Below are positions 8,220-19,904 of a stretch of DNA of 64,000 bases, piece after piece. The DNA lies in assembly GCF_009764265.1 (NCBI RefSeq), contig NZ_RWIR01000055.1, positions 62,001 through 126,000 of the forward strand, in the 5' to 3' direction. The notes beneath the pieces are model-generated. The model was not told the DNA's origin and did not search any database. It saw only the letters and a list, made by a program, of their open reading frames with translations. The DNA is from Pseudomonas sp. PB101. GTDB taxonomy: Bacteria > Pseudomonadota > Gammaproteobacteria > Pseudomonadales > Pseudomonadaceae. Every line of letters begins with the position of its first letter. Positions within the stretch are counted from its first letter, which is position 1. The translations under genes and the position numbers were made by a program.

Positions 8220-8312
8220 ATCGCTGGCAAGCCAGCTCCCACAGGTTTCAGTGTGTGAATGCAATTGATATCACACAGCGGAACCCTGTGGGAGCGGGCT
8301 TGCCCGCGAAGG
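8220..8312. repeat. REPIN, GTGGGAGC-type arms
   Basis: Two inverted REP arms (8220-8245 and 8285-8312) surround a short spacer. The second reads CCTGTGGGAGCGGGCTTGCC and onward; the first is a diverged inverted copy. Such pairs are typical dispersed REPIN elements of fluorescent pseudomonads. This one sits in the gap between convergent hydrolase and aer. Confidence 0.85.
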
Positions 8313-8349
8313 GGCCCGGTCAGGCAGCATCACTTTCAGACTGGCAATA

Positions 8350-8382
8350 AAAAACCCGGAGGCATTCACCGTCCGGGTTTTT
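8350..8382. terminator. Bidirectional terminator between the hydrolase and aer
   Basis: An 11-base stem (8350-8360 with 8372-8382) is built from AAAAACCCGGA and its complement, with T runs on both strands. It serves the convergent hydrolase gene and aer, whose stop is at 8399. Confidence 0.85.
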
Positions 8383-8398
8383 ATCATTCCAGCAACAA

Positions 8399-9964
8399 TC
8401 AGCGGTTAAACCGCTCCACCAACGAGTATTGCGTGTTGGCGGTCTTGGTCAGCTCTTCACTCAACAACGCCGAGTTCTGCGCCTGTTCCGAGGTCTGGTC
8501 GGCCAGGTGCGAGATGTTGCTGATGTTGCGGCTGATCTCTTCGGCCACGGCGCTTTGCTCTTCGGTCGCGGCGGCGATCTGGGTGGTCATGTCGGTGATG
8601 TTGGCCACCGCTTCGCTGATCCCCACCAGTGCCTGGTCGGCCTCCAGTACTCGCGCCACGCCTTCTTCGGCCTGGCGATGCCCGGCTTCCATGGTTTGCA
8701 CGGCGGTGCTGGCGGTTTGCTGGAGCTTGGCGATCAGCGCATGAATCTGCCCGGTGGACTCGCTGGTGCGTTGCGCCAACTGGCGGACTTCGTCGGCCAC
8801 CACCGCAAAACCACGACCCATCTCGCCGGCACGGGCCGCTTCGATGGCGGCGTTCAGGGCCAGCAGGTTGGTCTGGTCGGCGATGCCTTTGATCACGTCG
8901 ACCACGCCACCGATTTCGTTGCTGTCCTTGGCCAGTTGGGTCACGGTCACGCCGGTTTCACCGACCACCACCGACAGGCGTTGGATGGCCTCGCGGGTTT
9001 CCCCGGCGATGTCGCGACCACGCCCGGTCAGGCGATTGGCTTCCTGGGTGGCGTCGGCGGTGCGTTGTACGTGGCTGGCGACTTCCTGGGTGGTCGCGGC
9101 CATCTGGTTGACCGCGGTGGCCACTTGCTCGGTCTCGACACGTTGACGCTCCAGGCCGCTGGAGCTGTTGTGCGCCAGGGCATCGGATTGCCGGGCCTGA
9201 TCGGTCAGGTGTTCGGCCGTGTCCTGCAGACGCGTCAGGCAGGTTTTCAGGCGCGCTTCCTGACTGAGGATGGACATTTCCAGGCGCGCCTGATCGCCGC
9301 GACTGTCGGTGTACATCTGTGCGATCAACGGGTCGGACGTGGTCTGCTCGGCCAGGCGCAGCAAACGCTTGAGGCCGCGTTGTTGCCAGCGCAGGCCCAT
9401 CAGGCCCAGTGGCACCGAAAGGCCGGCCGCCAGGGCAAAACCCCAATGGGAGTTCAGCGAGGCGCCGATCATGAAGCTCAATTGGCTGACCAGAATGAAC
9501 GGCAGCCAGTCCTGCAGGATCGGCACCCATTTATCCGAAGAAGGAATGGCCGACTTGCCCTGGTTGATGCGTTGGTAGAGCGCCTCGGCACGGCGGATCT
9601 GTTCGGCGGTGGGCTTGACCCGCACCGACTCGTAACCGGTCACTTGCTTGCCTTCGAAGACCGGGGTCACGTAGGCGTTCACCCAGTAATGATCACCGTT
9701 CTTGCAGCGATTCTTGACAATGCCCATCCATGGCAAGCCTTGTTTCAGCGTGGCCCACATGTGTGCGAACACCGCGGCCGGGACGTCGGGGTGACGGACC
9801 TGGTTATGCGGTGCACGGATCAACTCCTCTCGGGAAAACCCGCTGATTTCGACGAAGGCGTCGTTGCAGTAGGTGATCATGCCCTTGGCATCGGTGGTGG
9901 AAATCAACCGTTGCTGAGCCGGGAAGGTCCGCTCGCGCTGTGTAATTGGCTGGTTGTTACGCAT
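8399..9964 (-). CDS. aer: Aerotaxis receptor Aer (PAS-MCP)
   Basis: This 521-residue chemoreceptor senses cellular redox/oxygen through a FAD-binding PAS domain. The PAS domain (about 10-120) contains ITYCNDAFVEISGFSREEL and HPDVPAAVFAHMW. Two hydrophobic segments follow (about 155-205), then a long methyl-accepting signalling region with the hairpin NLLALNAAIEAARAGEMGR and FAVVADEVRQLAQRTSEST. No CheR-docking pentapeptide is visible at the C-terminus (YSLVERFNR). The start at 9964 (MRNNQPITQRERTF) fits the family; an upstream in-frame extension is rejected. A leader hairpin lies just before it. Its place beside the cbb3 operons fits a low-oxygen response. Confidence 0.95.
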   Translation of the reverse strand: MRNNQPITQRERTFPAQQRLISTTDAKGMITYCNDAFVEISGFSREELIRAPHNQVRHPDVPAAVFAHMWATLKQGLPWMGIVKNRCKNGDHYWVNAYVTPVFEGKQVTGYESVRVKPTAEQIRRAEALYQRINQGKSAIPSSDKWVPILQDWLPFILVSQLSFMIGASLNSHWGFALAAGLSVPLGLMGLRWQQRGLKRLLRLAEQTTSDPLIAQMYTDSRGDQARLEMSILSQEARLKTCLTRLQDTAEHLTDQARQSDALAHNSSSGLERQRVETEQVATAVNQMAATTQEVASHVQRTADATQEANRLTGRGRDIAGETREAIQRLSVVVGETGVTVTQLAKDSNEIGGVVDVIKGIADQTNLLALNAAIEAARAGEMGRGFAVVADEVRQLAQRTSESTGQIHALIAKLQQTASTAVQTMEAGHRQAEEGVARVLEADQALVGISEAVANITDMTTQIAAATEEQSAVAEEISRNISNISHLADQTSEQAQNSALLSEELTKTANTQYSLVERFNR

Positions 9965-9973
9965 GGCTTTTTT

Positions 9974-10018
9974 AATCCGCAAGGCTTTCAAGTGCTGTAT
10001 CGGCAAGACCTGCGGATT
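9974..10018 (-). promoter_or_regulatory. Leader hairpin just before aer
   Basis: An 8-base perfect inverted repeat (9974-9981 with 10011-10018) ends 9 bases before the aer start codon. The only GGA near the start is inside its 3' arm, so the stem could hide the weak ribosome binding site. No Anr box was found upstream. Confidence 0.4.
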
Positions 10019-10066
10019 GTTGAGATTATTTTTCGATACTCTGTGGATTCCCCCGGTCCCCACATA

Positions 10067-10093
10067 CAAAAACACCGCCCGAAGGCGGCGTTT
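10067..10093 (-). terminator. Intrinsic terminator after acnA
   Basis: On the minus strand a 10-base stem with a TTCG loop (10084-10093 with 10070-10079, one G-U pair) is followed by TTTTTG. It lies 15 bases after the acnA stop and upstream of aer. Confidence 0.8.
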
Positions 10094-10107
10094 GTATCAG
10101 CGCATGC

Positions 10108-12849
<2,742 letters not shown>

Positions 12850-13071
12850 TGCAATCACTCCTTTGAGTCCGCACGGCCACGGACGGAGGGGACGGACAGA
12901 GCCTTAAACCTAGCCCTGTTTTCGGTAGCTGGCTAATAACTGGACTCTATGGACAGACCCCAGGTTCCGATCTCGGCTATCATGCGCCGGTTTTCGTGAC
13001 AGGCTTTGCTTCAACGCAAGCCTGGGCATCGCGCAGTGGCTGAATTTCCTCGCCATTGCCCAGGAGTAAGA

Positions 13072-14145
13072 ATGAACACCCTATTCATGCATTGCCGGCC
13101 GGGCTTCGAAGGCGAAGTCTGTTCCGAGATTTCCGACCTTGCCGCACGGCTGAACGTGGCCGGTTATGCCAAGGCCAAGGCCGCCACGGCCTGCGCCGAA
13201 TTCGTCTGCACCGAAGAAGACGGCGCCGAGCGCCTGATGCGCGGGCAGCGTTTCGCCGAACTGATCTTCCCGCGCCAGTGGGCCCGGGGGATTTTCATCG
13301 ATCTGCCGGAAACCGACCGCATCAGCGTGATCCTGGCGCATATGGCGGACTTTCCGCTGTGCGGTAGCCTGTGGCTGGAAATGGTCGACACCAACGACGG
13401 CAAGGAACTGTCGAATTTCTGCAAGAAATTCGAAGGGCACCTGCGCAAGGCGCTGATGGCCGCCGGCAAACTGGTGGAAGACGCGCACAAGCCGCGTTTG
13501 CTGCTGACGTTCAAGAGCGGCCGCGAAGTGTTCATGGGCCTGGCCGAGTCGAACAACTCGGCCATGTGGCCGATGGGCATTCCGCGTTTGAAATTCCCCC
13601 GCGAGGCGCCGAGCCGCTCGACCCTCAAACTGGAAGAGGCCTGGCACCACTTTATCCCGCGCGATCAGTGGGACGAGCGCCTGCACGGCGATATGACCGG
13701 TGTCGACCTCGGGGCCGCTCCTGGTGGCTGGACCTGGCAACTGGTCAACCGCGGCATGCTGGTGACCGCCATCGACAACGGCCCGATGGCCGAAAGCCTG
13801 ATGGACACTGGGCTGGTGCAGCACTTGATGGCCGACGGTTTTACCTTCAAGCCCAAGCAACCGGTGGACTGGATGGTCTGCGACATCGTCGAGAAGCCGG
13901 CGCGCAACGCCGCGATGCTGGAAGAGTGGATCGGCGACGGCCATTGCCGCGAAGCGGTGGTCAACCTCAAGCTGCCGATGAAACAGCGTTATGCCGAAGT
14001 GAAACGCTTGCTGGAACGGATTGCCGATGGCTTCAAGGCGCGGGGCATCAGGGTCGAGATCGGCTGCAAGCAGCTGTACCACGACCGCGAAGAAGTGACG
14101 TGCCATTTGCGTCGGCTGGATGTGAAGAAGCCCAAGTCCCGCTGA
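13072..14145 (+). CDS. rlmM: 23S rRNA 2'-O-ribose C2498 methyltransferase RlmM
   Basis: Methylates C2498 of 23S rRNA with S-adenosylmethionine. The protein is 357 residues from the ATG at 13072 (MNTLFMHCRPGFEGEVC), with CAGGAG upstream. It has an N-terminal THUMP-like part (about 1-100) and a Rossmann methyltransferase with the cofactor loop GVDLGAAPGGWTWQL, then VDWMVCDIVEKPARNA and VVNLKLPMKQRY, giving the K-D-K-(E/K) type residues. It sits between acnA and tusA. Confidence 0.95.
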   Translation: MNTLFMHCRPGFEGEVCSEISDLAARLNVAGYAKAKAATACAEFVCTEEDGAERLMRGQRFAELIFPRQWARGIFIDLPETDRISVILAHMADFPLCGSLWLEMVDTNDGKELSNFCKKFEGHLRKALMAAGKLVEDAHKPRLLLTFKSGREVFMGLAESNNSAMWPMGIPRLKFPREAPSRSTLKLEEAWHHFIPRDQWDERLHGDMTGVDLGAAPGGWTWQLVNRGMLVTAIDNGPMAESLMDTGLVQHLMADGFTFKPKQPVDWMVCDIVEKPARNAAMLEEWIGDGHCREAVVNLKLPMKQRYAEVKRLLERIADGFKARGIRVEIGCKQLYHDREEVTCHLRRLDVKKPKSR

Positions 14146-14159
14146 AACACCGCAACCCC

Positions 14160-14262
14160 CTGTAGGAGCGAGCCTGCTCGCGATGGACCTGAGAGCACCA
14201 CGGGGTGTCAGGTCTCCCGCGTCATCGTTGACGACCATCGCGAGCAGGGCTCGCTCCTACAG
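14160..14262. repeat. REPIN, GTAGGAGC-type arms
   Basis: Inverted arms CTGTAGGAGCGAGCCTGCTC and its complement bound a spacer containing CCACGGGGTGTCAGG and CGTCATCGTTGACGA. The same spacer words recur in the elements at 25154 and 26259. It lies between rlmM and tusA. Confidence 0.9.
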
Positions 14263-14339
14263 GGGGGGGCGGCGTAATGCCACAGATGACGTTGCACCCG
14301 GCAATGCGCGACAATGCCGGCCTGTTTCAGGAGTTGATC

Positions 14340-14591
14340 ATGAGTGAAATGCTTGATACGCCGGTAGACGGCACCCTCGACGCCACCGGCCTCAACTGCC
14401 CGGAGCCGGTGATGATGCTGCACCAGCACATTCGTGACCTGGTGCCCGGCGGCCTGCTCAAGGTGATCGCCACCGACCCGTCGACCCGTCGCGACATTCC
14501 CAAGTTCTGCGTGTTTCTCGACCACGAACTGGTGGCGCAGCACGAGGATCAGGGCACCTACCTCTACTGGATTCGCAAAAAGTCCGGCTGA
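14340..14591 (+). CDS. tusA: Sulfurtransferase TusA
   Basis: Small cytoplasmic sulfur carrier (83 residues) that takes persulfide sulfur from IscS for tRNA thiolation and other sulfur transfers. The diagnostic Cys-Pro-x-Pro site is seen in DATGLNCPEPVMMLH, followed by the KVIATDPSTRRDIPKFC strand-helix. The ATG at 14340 is preceded by CAGGAGTTGATC. It is probably a single-gene unit between two REPINs. Confidence 0.95.
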   Translation: MSEMLDTPVDGTLDATGLNCPEPVMMLHQHIRDLVPGGLLKVIATDPSTRRDIPKFCVFLDHELVAQHEDQGTYLYWIRKKSG

Positions 14592-14600
14592 TCAGTTCCC

Positions 14601-14716
14601 CTGTAGGAGCGAGCCTGCTCGCGATGGACGTCAACGATAACGCGTTAAACCTGATGCCCCGCGGTGTCCTGACGTTTTTCGCGAGCAGTCGAGCATTGAC
14701 CGGCTGCTCCTACAGG
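14601..14716. repeat. REPIN, GTAGGAGC-type arms, diverged
   Basis: The left arm is a standard CTGTAGGAGCGAGCCTGCTC copy. The right arm is diverged (GAGCAGTCGAGCATTGACC before the closing GCTCCTACAG). It lies in the convergent gap between tusA and the MATE pump gene. Confidence 0.8.
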
Positions 14717-14727
14717 TGATGCGGTGA

Positions 14728-16131
14728 TCAGTGCTGGCACAGGCGAATCCGCCGGCGCGCACTGAGCGTCAGGCGGATCGACAGCATCAGCGCCGCACAG
14801 CTCAACCCGGCAATCAACCCTTCCCACAGCCCGCTCGGGCCGCTGGCCGGACCGAACCAGTCGGTCAGTCCCAGCAAGTAACCGACCGGCAGGCCGATAC
14901 CCCAATAGGCGAACAGGGTCAGGATCATCGTCACCCGGGTGTCCTGGTAGCCACGCAACGCGCCCGCGCAGATCACCTGGATGGCATCGGAAAACTGATA
15001 CAGCGCGGCATAGACGATCAGCATCGAGGCAATCTGGATCACGGCCCGGTCAGGCGTGTAGATCGAGGCGATCTGTTCGCGCAGCAGCAGGATCAGCGCC
15101 GCCGAGAACGCCGCGAACACCAGTGCCGCGCCGAGCCCGACCTTAGCCGCGAAACGCGCCTGCCAGGGATTGCCGGCCCCCAGCGCCTGGCCGACCCGCA
15201 CGGTCACCGCCATGCCCAGCGAGTAAGGGATCATGAACAGCAGCGAGCTGATATTCAGGGCGATCTGATGCCCGGCCACCACGGTAGAGCCGAGACTGCC
15301 GATCAACAGGGCAATGACCGCGAAGATGCTGGACTCGGCGAAGACGGCGATACCGATCGGCAGGCCAATGCTGACCAGACGCTTGATCACGGCCCATTGC
15401 GGCCGGTCGAAGCGCACCAGTACACGGGTGCGGGCATAGAAGGGGGCCCAGAACGTCCAGCCGGCCATGCTCAACGCCATGAACCACATCACGATGCCGC
15501 TGGCCCAGCCGCAACCGACGCCGCCCAGGGCCGGTGCGCCGAAATGGCCATAGATCAACGTGTAGTTAAGCGGGATGTTCAGCAGCAGGCCACACAAGCC
15601 AATGACCATGCTCGGACGGGTACGCCCCATGCCATCGCTGTAGCAGCGCAGCACGTAATAAAAAGCCATGCCCGGAAAGCCGAAGGCGATCCCGTGCAGG
15701 TAACCCATGCTCGGCTCGATCAATTGCGGATCGACTTTCATCCAGTGCAGGATCGGCTCGGCGCCGAGCAGCAGGCCACTGCCGATCAAGCCGACACACA
15801 GTGCGAGCCACAGTGCCTGGCGTACCAGCGGGCCGATTTCGTCAAGCTGCCCGGCGCCAAAGCGTTGCGCGACCTTGGGCGTGGTTGCCAGCAGGACGCC
15901 GGACATCAACAGGTAGACCGGAATCCAGATCGAATTGCCCAGGGCCACCGAGGCCAGGTCCCGTGGGCTGACGCGGCCGGCCATCACCGCATCGACGAAG
16001 CCCATGGCCGTGGTGGCCAGTTGCGCGATCATGATGGGCAGGGCCAGGCTGAGCAGGCCCTTGAGTTCCAGGCGAACGGGGGTCGTCCGCGCAGGAGCAG
16101 TGGCGACGGTATTCTCTATTACAGGATTCAA
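14728..16131 (-). CDS. pmpM: MATE multidrug efflux pump, PmpM/NorM type
   Basis: Multidrug/toxin extrusion transporter of the inner membrane, driven by ion exchange. The 467-residue protein has about twelve membrane segments. The N-terminal LSLALPIMIAQLATTAMGF and the motif VMAGRVSPRDLASVALGNS resemble P. aeruginosa PmpM as I remember it, as do GLPIGIAVFAESSIF and YWGIGLPVGYLLGLTDW. I chose a TTG start at 16131 (MNPVIENTV), because that matches the usual N-terminus. A GTG at 16161 adds ten residues but lies on the likely transcription start next to TAGAAT. The start is uncertain; the gene is not. Confidence 0.93.
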   Translation of the reverse strand: MNPVIENTVATAPARTTPVRLELKGLLSLALPIMIAQLATTAMGFVDAVMAGRVSPRDLASVALGNSIWIPVYLLMSGVLLATTPKVAQRFGAGQLDEIGPLVRQALWLALCVGLIGSGLLLGAEPILHWMKVDPQLIEPSMGYLHGIAFGFPGMAFYYVLRCYSDGMGRTRPSMVIGLCGLLLNIPLNYTLIYGHFGAPALGGVGCGWASGIVMWFMALSMAGWTFWAPFYARTRVLVRFDRPQWAVIKRLVSIGLPIGIAVFAESSIFAVIALLIGSLGSTVVAGHQIALNISSLLFMIPYSLGMAVTVRVGQALGAGNPWQARFAAKVGLGAALVFAAFSAALILLLREQIASIYTPDRAVIQIASMLIVYAALYQFSDAIQVICAGALRGYQDTRVTMILTLFAYWGIGLPVGYLLGLTDWFGPASGPSGLWEGLIAGLSCAALMLSIRLTLSARRRIRLCQH

Positions 16132-16323
16132 TGGCGAAACGTCCAAAAGGTGTTGAAGCACAGGCGCGCATTCTACGCGTTGACGCGCCAGTCAGGAAAA
16201 GACCCGTGTTGTGGATTTGTAATCAAAACAAGAACCCGATTTCTGTGGCGAGGGGCGCGTAATGCCTGCTGGCTCACAACGGCCATCTACGCCTAAACTG
16301 CCGATCCGCCAAAGGAGCCTGCC

Positions 16324-17466
16324 ATGCTGATTGTTGCCGACGAAAATATCCCCCTGCTCGATGCGTTCTTCGCAGGCTTCGGTGAAATCCGCCGGGTGCC
16401 GGGACGCGCCATCGACCGTGCCATGGTCGAGCAGGCCGATGTGCTGTTGGTGCGTTCGGTGACCAACGTCAATCGCACGCTGCTCGAAGGCAGCAAGGTG
16501 CGCTTTGTCGGCACCTGCACCATCGGCACCGATCATCTGGACCTGGATTACTTTCAGCAGGCCGGCATCACCTGGTCCAGCGCACCGGGCTGCAATGCCC
16601 GCGGCGTGGTCGACTATGTGCTCGGCAGTCTGCTGACCCTGGCCGAAATCGAAGGTGTCGACCTGACCCGGCGTACCTACGGCGTGGTCGGTGCCGGCGA
16701 AGTGGGCGGACGGCTGGTCAAGGTCCTGCAAGGCCTGGGCTGGAAGGTGCTGGTGTGCGATCCACCTCGGCAAGCTGCGGAAGGCGGAGACTACGTCAGT
16801 CTCGAGCAGATCATCGACGAGTGCGATGCCATCAGCCTGCACACGCCATTGACCAAGCAGGGCCAGCAATCGACCTGGCATCTGTTCGATGACAAACGCC
16901 TGAACCAGCTGCGATCGGGTGCCTGGCTGATCAATGCCAGTCGCGGGCCGGTAGTCAACAACGCGGCACTGCGTGATGTGCTGCTGGAGCGCGAAGACCT
17001 GCAAGCGGTGCTCGACGTCTGGGAAGGCGAGCCTGAAGTCGACGTGGCGCTGGCCGAGCTGTGCGTGCTGGCAACGCCGCACATTGCCGGTTACAGCCTC
17101 GACGGCAAGCAGCGTGGCACCGCGCAGATCTATCAGGCGTATTGCGAGTTCCTCGGGCAACCGGCCCGCGTCAGCCTGAGCGATTTGCTGCCGGCACCGT
17201 GGCTGTCGCACGTGACCCTGAATGCGCAAAGCGACCCGGCCTGGGCATTGGCGATGCTGTGCCGTGGCGTGTATGACCCGCGTCGTGACGATGCGGATTT
17301 TCGGCGCAGCCTGGTCGGCAGTGTCAGCGAGCAGCGGGCGGCATTCGATGCGCTGCGCAAGAACTATCCATCGCGGCGGGAGATTGATGGGTTGCAGGTG
17401 CGGATCGAGGGGGATGCGCCGCAGTTGCAGAGGATTGTGGCGGCGTTGGGGGCGACACTGGTTTAA
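16324..17466 (+). CDS. pdxB: Erythronate-4-phosphate dehydrogenase PdxB
   Basis: Oxidises 4-phosphoerythronate with NAD in the DXP-dependent pyridoxal-phosphate pathway. The 380-residue protein begins MLIVADENIPLLDAFF. It has the D-2-hydroxyacid dehydrogenase Rossmann motif GVVGAGEVGGRLVKVLQGLG and catalytic-region motifs INASRGPVVNNAALRDVL, VLDVWEGEPEVD and ATPHIAGYSLDGK. The C-terminal dimerisation domain (about 290-380) is typical of PdxB. AAAGGAG lies upstream of the ATG. Confidence 0.97.
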   Translation: MLIVADENIPLLDAFFAGFGEIRRVPGRAIDRAMVEQADVLLVRSVTNVNRTLLEGSKVRFVGTCTIGTDHLDLDYFQQAGITWSSAPGCNARGVVDYVLGSLLTLAEIEGVDLTRRTYGVVGAGEVGGRLVKVLQGLGWKVLVCDPPRQAAEGGDYVSLEQIIDECDAISLHTPLTKQGQQSTWHLFDDKRLNQLRSGAWLINASRGPVVNNAALRDVLLEREDLQAVLDVWEGEPEVDVALAELCVLATPHIAGYSLDGKQRGTAQIYQAYCEFLGQPARVSLSDLLPAPWLSHVTLNAQSDPAWALAMLCRGVYDPRRDDADFRRSLVGSVSEQRAAFDALRKNYPSRREIDGLQVRIEGDAPQLQRIVAALGATLV

Positions 17467-17482
17467 AGACCGCATTGGCCTT

Positions 17483-17548
17483 ATCGCGGGCAAGCCCGCT
17501 CCCACAGGGATCACACTGAACCTGTGGGAGCGGGCTTGCCCGCGAAGG
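17483..17548. repeat. REPIN, GTGGGAGC-type arms
   Basis: Near-perfect inverted arms (17483-17508 and 17521-17548) flank a spacer of only about 12 bases between pdxB and the convergent small gene. It belongs to the same arm family as the elements at 8220, 38482 and 56569. Confidence 0.9.
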
Positions 17549-17582
17549 GCGCGCCTCAGTTCCGAATTGGAATAGCAGGCAT

Positions 17583-17610
17583 AAAAAACCCGGCCAACAA
17601 AGGGCCGGGT
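17583..17610 (-). terminator. Terminator of the small gene at 17630
   Basis: On the minus strand an ACCCGGCC stem (17603-17610 with 17588-17595) is followed by a six-T run. It lies about 20 bases beyond the stop of the small minus-strand gene. Confidence 0.8.
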
Positions 17611-17629
17611 CAAGAAGACGGTGGCTATA

Positions 17630-17809
17630 TCACTCTTGTTCGGCAGGCTTGACCAATCGCTTTTCCAGTTCGCTGCAAGCTTTCTGGATCATCTCTTCAG
17701 TGATCGGTACTTCGCGACCCTGCTCGTCGATAATCGAGCAACCCAGAGACTGGTCTGGTTGCGTGCGGATCACTTGAATCTTGTCATCGCTGCTGTGTTG
17801 CAAGGACAT
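17630..17809 (-). CDS. Small conserved Pseudomonas protein, PA1571-like
   Basis: 59-residue soluble protein starting MSLQHSSDDKIQVIRTQPDQ. I recognise it as like a small family I remember as PA1571, of unknown role. It contains SLGCSIIDEQGREVPITEEM and a charged amphipathic C-terminal helix. The start at 17809 has a purine-rich GGAGACAGGCC upstream. It has its own terminator. A function cannot be inferred from sequence or neighbours. Confidence 0.75.
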   Translation of the reverse strand: MSLQHSSDDKIQVIRTQPDQSLGCSIIDEQGREVPITEEMIQKACSELEKRLVKPAEQE

Positions 17810-18069
17810 GGCCTGTCTCCTCATCAGGTTGTGTGCTTACTGTAGAACCGCCAGGTGACCGGGCTATGACAACTCCCTGCGATCTTTCCGGGGGGACACA
17901 TCCAGTCCAGCAGAAATGCCTTCGCGTGGCTACCCGAACTTTAGACCAATAGCGTCTAGCCTCTAGTGTTGGTGGACATAATTAACCTGACTCATTGTGA
18001 TTTGCAGCGAGCCACCCCATTGAGCGGTATAGGCTGACCCTGATGACTGCCTTGTCCTGGAAAATTACG

Positions 18070-19836
18070 ATGCTCTCTGCCCGTCACCGCCGTGCTGTTC
18101 GCCTGGCCATCCGTTTCATCGCGCCCTATCGTTGGCAGGCCTTTGGCGCCTTGCTGGCGCTGATCGTCACCGCGGGCATCACCTTGTCCATGGGGCAGGG
18201 CATCCGCCTGCTGGTGGACAAGGGGTTCATGACCCAGTCACCGCATCTGCTCAATCAGTCCATCGCGCTGTTCATGCTGCTGGTGGTGGGGCTGGCGATC
18301 GGGACGTTTGCACGGTTTTACCTGGTGTCATGGATCGGCGAGCGCTGCGTCGCCGATATCCGGCGTCAGGTGTTCAATCACCTGATTTACCTGCACCCCG
18401 GGTTTTATGAAGACAATCGCAGTTCCGAAATCCAGTCCCGCCTGACCGCCGACACCACGCTGCTGCAATCGGTCATCGGCTCTTCGCTGTCATTGTTCCT
18501 GCGCAATCTGTTGATGGTGATCGGCGGGATCGTCCTGTTGTTCATCACCAACCCCAAGCTCACCAGCATCGTGGTGGTGGCCTTGCCCCTGGTGATCGCG
18601 CCGATCCTGATCTTCGGGCGCCGGGTGCGTAACCTTTCACGCCTGAGTCAGGACCGGATTGCCGATATCGGCAGTTATGTCTCGGAAACCCTTGGCCAGA
18701 TCAAGACCGTGCAGGCCTACAACCATCAGGCCCAGGACGAGCGCCGGTTTGCCGTGACGGTGGAGGAGGCGTTCAACACCGCGCGCAAGCGCATCTTCCA
18801 GCGGGCCTGGCTGATTACCCTGGTCATCGTGCTGGTATTGGGCGCGGTCGGGGTGATGCTCTGGGTCGGCGGCATGGACGTCATCGCCGGGCGAATTTCC
18901 GCCGGCGAGCTGGCGGCGTTCGTGTTCTACAGCCTGATCGTCGGCAGTGCGTTCGGTACCTTGAGCGAAGTGATTGGCGAATTGCAGCGGGCAGCCGGCG
19001 CGGCCGAACGGATTGCCGAGTTGCTGCGTTCGCAGAACATCATCCTGCCGCCGGTGGCGGGTGCGGTGGCATTGCCGGAGCGGGTCAACGGCCACCTGCA
19101 ATTGCAAAATGTGCGTTTTTCCTACCCGTCGCGCCCGGAAAGTTATGCTGTCGACGGCTTGAGCCTGACCGTCAATGCCGGTGAGACCCTGGCGTTGGTC
19201 GGACCGTCAGGGGCCGGCAAGTCGACGGTGTATGACCTGCTGCTGCGTTTCTACGACCCGGCCGGGGGGCGCATCCTGCTCGATGGCGTGCCGTTGACCC
19301 AACTCGATCCGCTGGATCTGCGGCGCTGCTTCGCCCTGGTGTCGCAGACCCCGGCGCTGTTTTTCGGCAGCATTGAAGAAAACATCCGCTACGGCAATCC
19401 GCAGGCAACGTTGGCCGAAGTCCAGGAAGCGGCAAGGATCGCTTACGCCCATGACTTCATCGAAGCCATGCCCAACGGCTACCAGACGCATCTGGGCGAT
19501 GGCGGTCTCGGCTTGTCCGGGGGGCAGCGCCAGCGCCTGGCCATCGCCCGCGCATTGCTGGTGGACGCCCCGATCCTGCTCCTCGACGAAGCCACCAGCG
19601 CCCTCGACGCCCAGAGCGAGCACCTGATCCAGCAGGCGCTGCCGAGCCTGATGAAAAACCGTACCACCCTGGTCATCGCCCATCGCCTGGCCACGGTGAA
19701 AAACGCCGACCGGATCGCCGTGATGGATCAAGGGAAGCTGGTGGCGGTGGGCACGCACCAGGAGCTGATCGCCAGCAATGCGTTGTATGCGCGGTTGGCG
19801 GCGTTGCAGTTCAGTGATGGGAATGAAGCGGCGTGA
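18070..19836 (+). CDS. ABC transporter, fused membrane and ATPase domains (MsbA-like exporter half)
   Basis: Half-size exporter of about 588 residues that should work as a homodimer. The N-terminal half has six membrane segments (about 20-310) with the type I exporter motif FYEDNRSSEIQSRLTADTTL. The ATPase domain has Walker A GPSGAGKST, Q-loop VSQTPALFFGS, signature LSGGQRQRLAIARALL, Walker B ILLLDEATSALD and H-loop VIAHRLATV. I chose ATG 18070 (MLSARHRRAVRLA) by family resemblance; ATG 18043 adds nine residues. The substrate is unknown; lipid or peptide export is typical of relatives. Confidence 0.9.
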   Translation: MLSARHRRAVRLAIRFIAPYRWQAFGALLALIVTAGITLSMGQGIRLLVDKGFMTQSPHLLNQSIALFMLLVVGLAIGTFARFYLVSWIGERCVADIRRQVFNHLIYLHPGFYEDNRSSEIQSRLTADTTLLQSVIGSSLSLFLRNLLMVIGGIVLLFITNPKLTSIVVVALPLVIAPILIFGRRVRNLSRLSQDRIADIGSYVSETLGQIKTVQAYNHQAQDERRFAVTVEEAFNTARKRIFQRAWLITLVIVLVLGAVGVMLWVGGMDVIAGRISAGELAAFVFYSLIVGSAFGTLSEVIGELQRAAGAAERIAELLRSQNIILPPVAGAVALPERVNGHLQLQNVRFSYPSRPESYAVDGLSLTVNAGETLALVGPSGAGKSTVYDLLLRFYDPAGGRILLDGVPLTQLDPLDLRRCFALVSQTPALFFGSIEENIRYGNPQATLAEVQEAARIAYAHDFIEAMPNGYQTHLGDGGLGLSGGQRQRLAIARALLVDAPILLLDEATSALDAQSEHLIQQALPSLMKNRTTLVIAHRLATVKNADRIAVMDQGKLVAVGTHQELIASNALYARLAALQFSDGNEAA

Positions 19837-19904
19837 ATGACTACTGATGAATGTTGCCCGGTTCGGGCATTATGTCGTCCTCTGTCATGAGCCCGGATGA
19901 GGAT

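Noticed and set aside
9965..10107. Search for an Anr site before aer
   Set aside because: No TTGAT-N4-ATCAA-like sequence was found between aer and acnA, so oxygen control of aer is not claimed here.
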